Positions 1-5,985 of a stretch of DNA of 5,985 bases are shown in pieces. The translations under genes were made by a program, and so were the position numbers. Each line of letters opens with the position of its first letter. Position 1 is the stretch's first letter. Location of the stretch: the NCBI GenBank assembly GCA_045126595.1, contig JBGVOS010000037.1, forward strand, positions 1 through 5,985. Reading direction: 5' to 3'. Origin of the DNA: UBA1189 sp045126595. GTDB taxonomy: Bacteria > Bacteroidota > Bacteroidia > Bacteroidales > Bacteroidaceae. The notes under the pieces are model-generated. The model saw nothing but the letters and a program-made list of their open reading frames with translations. It did no database searches and was not told the origin of the DNA.

Positions 1-806
1 AAGGCATAGGTGGCTGCACCTACTGCAACAACCAAACATTCAATCCGGAGTATTGTAATCCGAAATATGGCATACGCAAACAGTTGGAAGATGGTATAAG
101 TTTTTTCTCCCGCAAGTATCCGACGATGCGCTATCTTGCCTACTTTCAGGCCTATACCAACACCTACGGAGAATTAGAGCAATTAAAAGCGATGTACGAA
201 GAGGCCCTGACCGTTGAAGGGGTCGTCGGGTTGGTCATAGGAACACGACCAGACTGTATGCCTTCTGCCCTACTCGACTACATTGAGCAGTTAAGCCACA
301 AAACATTCGTCATGGTGGAATATGGCATAGAGAGCGCCAATGACCAAACCTTACTGCGTATAAACCGTGGCCACGACTTTACTACAGCTATAGATGCAAT
401 ACAAAGGACTCACGAAAGAGGCATACTAGTAGGCGGACACCTTATCCTCGGACTCCCGGGTGAAGACCACGACGAGCTGATGAGACAAGCCGACGTTATA
501 GCATCGCTTCCTCTTGATATGATCAAGCTGCATCAGTTACAGCTAATCAAGGGGACACGTATGGCGCATGAGTATGAACAGACGCCCAACCTATTCCATT
601 TATATACAGCAGACGAATACATAGACCTTGCCATTGACTACATAGAGCGACTACCTATGACTATGGTCGTAGAACGTTTCATCTCTCAGTCGCCCCGTTC
701 CTTACTCATAGCCCCTGACTGGGGACTGAAGAACTACCAGTTTGTAGAACGTCTGAAACAACGCATGAAAAAGCGTGAGACATGGCAAGGGAGATTATAT
801 AAATAA
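1..806 (+). CDS. TIGR01212/YhcC-type radical SAM protein, 5' end cut by window edge
   Basis: The reading frame (codons starting at position 3) is open from the left edge to the TAA at 804-806, giving 267 visible residues. It begins GIGGCTYCNN: the two cysteines (codons at 15 and 24) form the CxxC half of the radical SAM [4Fe-4S] motif, and the first ligand cysteine should lie just outside the window. Further family marks are TRPDCMP, VEYGIES, a LILGLPGE strand and a basic tail with SLLIAPDW. This matches the TIGR01212 family (E. coli YhcC, 309 residues), so roughly 40 residues are missing. The TTG at 84 is not a credible start, because it would remove the cluster cysteines. Family members are cytoplasmic, bind S-adenosylmethionine and an iron-sulfur cluster, and resemble Elp3 and HemN in their core; the substrate is not established as far as I know. 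The gene converges on the M16 peptidase gene and ends just before a shared hairpin. The family is clear; the function is not. Confidence 0.93.
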   Translation, partial: GIGGCTYCNNQTFNPEYCNPKYGIRKQLEDGISFFSRKYPTMRYLAYFQAYTNTYGELEQLKAMYEEALTVEGVVGLVIGTRPDCMPSALLDYIEQLSHKTFVMVEYGIESANDQTLLRINRGHDFTTAIDAIQRTHERGILVGGHLILGLPGEDHDELMRQADVIASLPLDMIKLHQLQLIKGTRMAHEYEQTPNLFHLYTADEYIDLAIDYIERLPMTMVVERFISQSPRSLLIAPDWGLKNYQFVERLKQRMKKRETWQGRLYK

Positions 807-816
807 GAAGAAATAA

Positions 817-845
817 AATGGCGCGTACCTTACGGTCGCGCCATT
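817..845. terminator. Probable bidirectional intrinsic terminator between convergent genes
   Basis: AATGGCGCG (817-825) pairs perfectly with CGCGCCATT (837-845). Inside the loop, ACC (827-829) can also pair with GGT (834-836) around a four-base loop, leaving one bulged T at 826. The hairpin starts 11 bases after the stop of the radical SAM gene and 25 bases beyond the stop of the M16 gene. Read on the - strand it is followed by TTTTATTTCTTCTTATTT, a good U-rich tail; read on the + strand the tail (CTATTTGTC) is weaker. It should therefore end the - strand transcript efficiently and the + strand transcript less so. Termination is inferred from the structure. Confidence 0.8.
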
Positions 846-869
846 CTATTTGTCATGACAGCAATGTGA

Positions 870-3683
870 TTATTCCACACCTACCATTGAAATCTCAATC
901 TGGTTACCTTGCTTGAGCAAGTTCTTGGCAAACTTCTTGAGATCGTTAGTGGTGATGCTGTTGAGTATCTTTTCATAATTCTTGTTCTTGTCGTAACCTA
1001 CAGCCACTTGGTTATACATGAGACTATCCCAATAGCTGTTCTCCTTTTGGTTCTCTGTGAACTTCTTCAACATATACTCGCGAACCTTATCGAGATCCTG
1101 TTGGCGGGGACCCTCCTCTGCATATTTTGCCAGAAGATCAATGGCCATCTGAGTGAGGTGTTCACGCTTATCAGGATCTGTTTGGAACATGATTTGCAAT
1201 GTAAACTTCTCCTTAGGAATGCTGTTGAGACTACCATTTACACCTACTCCATAGGTACCACCCTCCTTTTCACGAATTTCTTCAGTGTAGATAATGTCGA
1301 GAATTTGCTTGGTAATGCTCATCAAGAGGTTATTCTTCAAGGTATATTTCATCTTTCCATTATATACCACCAATACATTAGCGGAAGGTGTGGCCATCTG
1401 CTTCTCAAATACATTCTTGATTTTACCCTTTCTCATATCTACCTTAGCATCTACGAACTTCTCCTTCTTACCATTGGCAGGAAGACTTCCTATATACTTC
1501 TCGATAAGAGGAACAACGACAGCTTCATCGATAGCACCGGTAAAGATAAAGGTAAAGTCGGCTGCATTAGCAAAGCGTTCTTTGTAGATTTCAAGGATGC
1601 GAGCATCATTGATTTTTTCCACATCAGCCACCTTCATACGTACAGTACGGGGATGGTTGTTGTAAAGTACACTACTAATGGTATCGCTCATTGCTGTCGA
1701 AGGATTGAGTTCCTGATTCTCAAGCATGGCCTTCATCTTGTTCTTATATGAAGCAAAAGCCTCGGCATCAAGACGTGGAGCGGTAAACTGCAGGTAGGTG
1801 AGTTGCATCAAGGTCTCAAAGTCCTTCGGAGTACTACCACCATTCATACCCTCGGTGTACATATTCATGAAAGGTGATACACCGGCTTTCTTACCAGCCA
1901 ATATCTTCTGCAAGTCGGTGGTGTTGAAGCTACCGATACCATTGTTCTCTATCACATCAATAGCCTGGCCAAGATTGATAACCTCACTGGCATCATAGAG
2001 TGCCTGACCACCCTTGCTGACAACACTCATCATAATCTGGTCAGCCTTGAATTCAGTGCTCTTAATCATCACTGTTGCACCATTCGAAAGAGTCAGTTGT
2101 TTGTAGCCGAACTTAGCCTCCTTTGTCTTCACTACCTTGCCACCGACAGGCTCGTTAGCAATAAGAGGTTCATCAGACACATTGTCTACGTATGCTTCGA
2201 TATCCTCTGCTGCCACATCAACAAGCAGTTGGGCTATTTCCTCCTTTGTCGGATGCACAAGTCCTTCCTTTTCGGGAAGCATAGCCATTACCACAAGGTT
2301 AGAGTCGCTCATGAGACTCTGCACATATTGGTTCACCATCTCCACAGGGATGTTGGGAACAACCTGGTTCATGATGGCATACTCATTCTCAATACCAGGG
2401 ATGGGCTCATTGTCAATGAAGTGACGCACATACTCCTTGCAATAGCGCTGACTCTTCACCTTATCACGCTCGTTGAAGGCCGACTCCAAGCTAGAGAGGT
2501 ACTCGGCACGAGCACGTACATACTCCGATTCTGTGAAGCCATTACGTTGAGCACGCAACATCTCACGGTAAAGTAGAGATAGAGCCTCTTTCAAGTGTCC
2601 CTCTTTAGGCACAACGACACCAGACACAGCGCCCTTGGTCTTGGACAAGTAGTATTCGCCATCGCTTACTGAAGCCTGAACAAAAGGAGCATCGGGCTGC
2701 ATCGCCAGTTCAGACATACGGCCTCCCATCATACGAGCAAACATCGCTCCAGCATAGTCAAGAAGAAGATATTGCATGTTGCTCTTAAACTCACTGGGAA
2801 TAATTTCGTGCTTGGCCATGAGGTATACGACACCATACTGCTGCTCCTTGTCCTGAGCCATGGCAATAATGGGTTCCTTATTGTCAGCTACAGGATAATA
2901 TTCGCGCTCGGCGGGGTTCTCAGGCATACGAAGATCAGCAAAGATATTCTTGATTTTAGCCTCAACCTCATCCACATTGATATCACCTACAACTACAATA
3001 GCCTGCTGGTCGGGACGATACCACTTTTCATAGTAGTCCCGTAACGCTGAATAAGGGAAATTGTCTATCACCTCCAATGTACCGATGGGGAAACGCTCAC
3101 CGTAACGATTGCCAGGATACATCTCTACAGCCAAAGCCTCCATCATACGCTGTTGCGCTGTATTGCGCTGACGCCACTCTTCGTGGATAACGCCACGTTC
3201 CTTGTCGATATCCTCATCCTCAAGCAGAAGACCACCTGCCCAGTCGTGCAGAATCCACAGACATGAGTCGATGGCACCAACCACACTTACGGGTACGTTG
3301 TCGATGTTGTATACAGTCTCATCAATGGAGGTGTAAGCATTCAGGTCGGCACCAAACTTCACACCGATACCTTCAAGATACTTCACTACACCATTACCAG
3401 GGAACTTTTCTGTACCATTGAAGCACATGTGCTCAAGGAAGTGTGCCAAACCACGCTGGTTTTCCTCCTCAATAACCGAGCCCACCTTCTGTGCGATATA
3501 GAAGTTTGCCTGTCCTTCAGGATAGTTATTCTGACGGATGTAATAAGTCAGTCCATTCGCAAGTTTTCCCACACGCACATTCGGATCCATGGGGATAGGC
3601 GGCATCTGCTGTGCATACGTAGCCAAAGTGCATACGAACGCAAGCATGAATGCCAAACATTGTTTACTTAATTTCATATTCAT
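870..3683 (-). CDS. Secreted M16 family (pitrilysin/insulinase-like) zinc metallopeptidase
   Basis: This is a complete 937-residue protein, the size of two-half M16 peptidases such as pitrilysin and PqqL. Residues 1-24 form a signal peptide: K4 and K7, a hydrophobic core, then TYA before QQ, so it is probably exported to the periplasm. C18 does not sit in a convincing lipobox. The N-terminal half carries the inverted zinc motif HFLEH (H81, E84 as catalytic base, H85). The third zinc ligand is expected in ERGVIHEEW (162-170), most likely E169. An M16 C-domain follows from about 211 (YYEKWYRPDQQAIVVVGDI). The second half starts near 525 (LTLSNGATVMI), lacks a zinc motif as usual, and holds the R804...Y811 pair (REKEGGTY) that binds substrate in the family. 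Known members cleave peptides inside a closed chamber; the substrate here is unknown. The first ATG (3681-3683) is chosen, though the ATG two codons later is possible; no Shine-Dalgarno sequence is seen, as is common in Bacteroidales. The gene lies 25 bases after the beta-galactosidase gene and is probably cotranscribed with it. Confidence 0.95.
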   Translation of the reverse strand: MNMKLSKQCLAFMLAFVCTLATYAQQMPPIPMDPNVRVGKLANGLTYYIRQNNYPEGQANFYIAQKVGSVIEEENQRGLAHFLEHMCFNGTEKFPGNGVVKYLEGIGVKFGADLNAYTSIDETVYNIDNVPVSVVGAIDSCLWILHDWAGGLLLEDEDIDKERGVIHEEWRQRNTAQQRMMEALAVEMYPGNRYGERFPIGTLEVIDNFPYSALRDYYEKWYRPDQQAIVVVGDINVDEVEAKIKNIFADLRMPENPAEREYYPVADNKEPIIAMAQDKEQQYGVVYLMAKHEIIPSEFKSNMQYLLLDYAGAMFARMMGGRMSELAMQPDAPFVQASVSDGEYYLSKTKGAVSGVVVPKEGHLKEALSLLYREMLRAQRNGFTESEYVRARAEYLSSLESAFNERDKVKSQRYCKEYVRHFIDNEPIPGIENEYAIMNQVVPNIPVEMVNQYVQSLMSDSNLVVMAMLPEKEGLVHPTKEEIAQLLVDVAAEDIEAYVDNVSDEPLIANEPVGGKVVKTKEAKFGYKQLTLSNGATVMIKSTEFKADQIMMSVVSKGGQALYDASEVINLGQAIDVIENNGIGSFNTTDLQKILAGKKAGVSPFMNMYTEGMNGGSTPKDFETLMQLTYLQFTAPRLDAEAFASYKNKMKAMLENQELNPSTAMSDTISSVLYNNHPRTVRMKVADVEKINDARILEIYKERFANAADFTFIFTGAIDEAVVVPLIEKYIGSLPANGKKEKFVDAKVDMRKGKIKNVFEKQMATPSANVLVVYNGKMKYTLKNNLLMSITKQILDIIYTEEIREKEGGTYGVGVNGSLNSIPKEKFTLQIMFQTDPDKREHLTQMAIDLLAKYAEEGPRQQDLDKVREYMLKKFTENQKENSYWDSLMYNQVAVGYDKNKNYEKILNSITTNDLKKFAKNLLKQGNQIEISMVGVE

Positions 3684-3708
3684 TAACTGTATTAATAATA
3701 TTTATTGA
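3684..3708 (-). other. 25-base junction between beta-galactosidase and M16 genes
   Basis: This short, very AT-rich spacer separates the galactosidase stop from the peptidase start. I see no purine-rich ribosome binding site, no hairpin, and no room for a full Bacteroidales promoter (TTTG near -33 with TAnnTTTG near -7). An AT-rich, SD-less leader is normal for translation initiation in Bacteroidota. The simplest reading is an operon junction. A promoter inside the 3' end of the upstream gene cannot be excluded. Confidence 0.6.
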
Positions 3709-5985
3709 TTACTTTACCTTGCTGATACGTAATGTATAGGTCATCTTCTTGTTAGGCACGCGGTACTCGGGCAATGTATCCACATCGTGACCACAGCTGG
3801 CGTTACCGACACCGCGGGTCCATGCGTCGAGGTGCAGCACGGTGTAGGGACGGGCCTGCATCTCCCAGAAGTGACGGGCATTCATCAGGTCTTCGTCAGT
3901 GTACTGCAATGCTGAGAACGACACGTCACCCTCGGTCTCGATGGTGATGCCGAAGCCCTGCTCATCGCGCAGAGTAAGCTGGCGCAAACCTTCACGACCA
4001 CCGGTCATCTGGGGCTTCACGTAGCGCTCGGGCATCTCGGCCACGGTGGTAGCATAGCGGCCTACGATGGCACCATCCTTACGGTCGCAGTAGTTCTCCC
4101 AAGGACCATACGCGTAGTAGTCTACATTATGGAGCGAAGAGTCGACCATACAAACCAATCCGGCACGACGGAGGTTACCGCTCTTGGGCACGAAAGTAGC
4201 CTCTACATCAACAATACCCTGAGGATAGATGATGTAGTTAATTTCGGTATCGCAGAGACTGCCGTTACGGCGAGTCTTGATGACGGTGTTGCCATTCTCC
4301 TCAACCACTTCGATTGCGCTCTCGGCCTCCAAGCCATTTGACACGTTACCATAGCGGTCGTTCTCAATCCAGCGATGATTGTCGTAGAGGAAGCCCTGAC
4401 CATCGGCAATGATGTTTCGTCCGTCAAATGCCAATGCTGTGAGGCGACCGGTAGCAGCATCGAAGGTTACCTGCACCTTATCGTTGCCTACCATCACCTC
4501 GTGGAGACTTGATGTAGCAAGCAGAGGATTGCCATTGGCCTCTACCTTGGCCAGCTGGCCACGCTCTACGAGGGTGAACTGTGCCAACGCCTCTTCGTGA
4601 CCGGCCTCGCTGTATGTTGTTGCGTTACGACGTACAAGACGGAGATTGAGCATGGTCTCTTCGTTATTGGCCTTGGCCTTCTTCAACGTAACCTTGGGGA
4701 GCTTGATATCACCTGTCCAAGTGTCGTGAGGCTTTACTGCGGGGAGCTTCACGGTGCGAGTAGCCACTACCCTGCCCTCCTTCACCACCTCATACACGAG
4801 GTTGAATGCGCTGAGCGGAGTGAAGTCGTAGTCATTATAGATAGATACGGTAGCGCGGTTCTTCTTCACGTTCACCTTCTTCACATCGAACTTCACAAAC
4901 TGATGGGCAGCCTTCACCTCCTTGAGCTTGGCGCTCTCGTGACGGGTAGCGGGGATGACACCATTAGAACAGAAGTTGCCCTGATGAGGACCGGGATAGT
5001 CGTAACCGGTGTGCAGACGATATACACCCTGCTTGATTTCCTGAGGATCGTAGATGGCCTGGTCTACCCAGTCCCAGATACAACCACCGATGCAGGCGTT
5101 CGAAGCCTCCATATAGTCCCAGTACTCGCGAAGGTTACCGATGGCATTACCCATGGCATGAGCATACTCGCACAGGAACATCGGTTTGTCAAGATCATTG
5201 GTATTGCGCTTCATCCAAGCCATACCGGGGTACATCTTGGAGTAGAAGTCCGAGTAGTCCTCACCACCAAAGTCGCGGCCACCGCGTGTTCCCTCGTAGT
5301 GGATGGGACGACGGCTCAATGCCTGAGCAGCCATGTCGCAACGGCGGGCTGCATCGTAGCAATCGGCGAAGTTGCTTCCATAGCCAGCCTCGTTACCCAA
5401 GCTCCACATGATGACTGAGACGTGATTGCGGTCGCGCAGTACCATACGCTCAATACGGTCTACGAAGGCGGGGATCCATGACTTCATGTTCGAGATGCTC
5501 TGGTTGGCATGGTCCTCGAGGTCCGCCTCATCACAGCAGTAGAGCCCGTAGTGATCAAACATGGCATACATACGAGCCGCATTGGGATAGTGGCTGGTGC
5601 GGATGGTATTGATGTTGTTGCGCTTCATGAGCAACACATCCTCGAGCATTGACTCAGTAGTAACGGCACGACCATAGAGCGGATGAGAGTCATGACGGTT
5701 GACACCCTTGAAGAGCACCTTCTCACCGTTGACATACATGAGCGAGTTCTTGATTTCGATGGTGCGGAAACCGTGCTTGGTAGAGAAGGCCATCTCCTCA
5801 TTGCCCTCAGCATCCTTCTGCACCACGCGAACGGTGTAGAGGTGAGGATTCTCGGCATCCCACATCATAGGATTGGCAAGCTCCATGCGAGCCACTACGA
5901 CTACCTCCTTCTTGTCGGCAACAAGTTCGGCATTGATAACCTCCTTGGCAACCTGCTTGCCTGCGGGGTCGTAGAGCGACACTTC
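3709..5985 (-). CDS. lacZ: GH2 beta-galactosidase (LacZ type), N-terminus beyond window edge
   Basis: The frame is open from the right edge to the TAA at 3709-3711. Residues here are counted from the GTG at 5980-5982, which is an internal valine, not a start. The enzyme hydrolyses terminal beta-galactosides with retention. The acid/base is E198 in WSLGNEAG (E. coli E461) and the nucleophile is E272 in LCEYAHAMGN (E537). Other matches are H97 (H357), H131 in SHYPN (H391), the Mg2+ ligands E156 and H158 (E416, H418), W303 in WDWVDQ (W568), and F337/N340 (F601/N604). The visible part spans the end of the second domain, the TIM barrel (about 75-365), a beta-sandwich (about 366-475) and the C-terminal Bgal_small_N domain (about 476-757). 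Alignment of the catalytic residues implies about 260 missing residues and a full length near 1020, like E. coli LacZ (1024). The missing N-terminus prevents a call on export; many Bacteroidota GH2 enzymes are periplasmic. The W999 region reads GVGNASCG, without the tryptophan. Another beta-galactoside substrate than lactose is possible. Confidence 0.95.
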   Translation of the reverse strand, partial: EVSLYDPAGKQVAKEVINAELVADKKEVVVVARMELANPMMWDAENPHLYTVRVVQKDAEGNEEMAFSTKHGFRTIEIKNSLMYVNGEKVLFKGVNRHDSHPLYGRAVTTESMLEDVLLMKRNNINTIRTSHYPNAARMYAMFDHYGLYCCDEADLEDHANQSISNMKSWIPAFVDRIERMVLRDRNHVSVIMWSLGNEAGYGSNFADCYDAARRCDMAAQALSRRPIHYEGTRGGRDFGGEDYSDFYSKMYPGMAWMKRNTNDLDKPMFLCEYAHAMGNAIGNLREYWDYMEASNACIGGCIWDWVDQAIYDPQEIKQGVYRLHTGYDYPGPHQGNFCSNGVIPATRHESAKLKEVKAAHQFVKFDVKKVNVKKNRATVSIYNDYDFTPLSAFNLVYEVVKEGRVVATRTVKLPAVKPHDTWTGDIKLPKVTLKKAKANNEETMLNLRLVRRNATTYSEAGHEEALAQFTLVERGQLAKVEANGNPLLATSSLHEVMVGNDKVQVTFDAATGRLTALAFDGRNIIADGQGFLYDNHRWIENDRYGNVSNGLEAESAIEVVEENGNTVIKTRRNGSLCDTEINYIIYPQGIVDVEATFVPKSGNLRRAGLVCMVDSSLHNVDYYAYGPWENYCDRKDGAIVGRYATTVAEMPERYVKPQMTGGREGLRQLTLRDEQGFGITIETEGDVSFSALQYTDEDLMNARHFWEMQARPYTVLHLDAWTRGVGNASCGHDVDTLPEYRVPNKKMTYTLRISKVK

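Noticed and set aside
84..86. TTG as the start of the radical SAM gene
   Set aside because: The frame stays open to the left edge, and the upstream part encodes the conserved CTYC cluster-binding cysteines, so the true start is outside the window.
909..1751. A 280-codon open frame on the + strand opposite the M16 peptidase gene
   Set aside because: It is fully antisense to a convincing peptidase gene, resembles no family I know, and its leucine, isoleucine and histidine-rich make-up is what the reversed codons of the real gene would give. The smaller + strand frames between 1294 and 3671 are rejected for the same reason.
3615..3683. Lipoprotein signal in the M16 peptidase (C18)
   Set aside because: The residues before C18 are AFV, which do not fit a lipobox; TYA before QQ is a good signal peptidase I site instead.
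4597..5418. A 273-codon open frame on the + strand opposite the beta-galactosidase gene
   Set aside because: It is a shadow of the GH2 catalytic region, whose active-site motifs are intact on the - strand. It has no recognisable domain.
5980..5982. GTG as the start of the beta-galactosidase gene
   Set aside because: The frame continues to the right edge, and LacZ proteins need about 260 more N-terminal residues (the sugar-binding domain and most of the second domain).
1..5985. A CRISPR array, insertion sequence, tRNA or novel defence system
   Set aside because: No regularly spaced repeats, transposase motifs, terminal inverted repeats, cloverleaf-like sequence or defence-type domains were seen. 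Nearly the whole window is taken up by three recognisable genes.

Overview
The window looks like ordinary chromosome from a Bacteroidales bacterium, most likely Prevotellaceae or Bacteroidaceae. That judgement rests on remembered resemblance of the proteins to Bacteroides/Prevotella homologues (for example the GGCTYCNNQTFNPEYC segment of the radical SAM protein and the NGLTYYIRQN segment of the M16 peptidase), on the AT-rich leader without a Shine-Dalgarno sequence, and on moderate GC content. No database search was possible.

Layout. Positions 1-806 (+ strand) hold the 3' part of a radical SAM gene of the TIGR01212/YhcC type, cut by the left edge. Positions 807-869 are a short intergenic gap with a strong GC-rich hairpin that probably ends transcription from both sides. 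Positions 870-3683 (- strand) encode a complete secreted M16 (pitrilysin/insulinase) zinc peptidase of 937 residues. Positions 3709-5985 (- strand) encode the C-terminal three quarters of a LacZ-type GH2 beta-galactosidase, whose start lies beyond the right edge. There is no stretch over 300 bases without a gene.

How the genes relate. The beta-galactosidase and the M16 peptidase are on the same strand, only 25 bases apart, with no visible promoter or terminator between them. They are probably transcribed together, galactosidase first. The radical SAM gene converges on this pair and shares the terminator. The pairing suggests nutrient scavenging from glycans and peptides in the cell envelope, but that is inference. 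No mobile element, CRISPR array, RNA gene or clearly new system is visible. The second-look points are modest: the operon pairing, active-site variations in the galactosidase, the wide zinc-motif spacing in the peptidase, a possible GC step between the two - strand genes, and the shared terminator with an adjacent palindrome.
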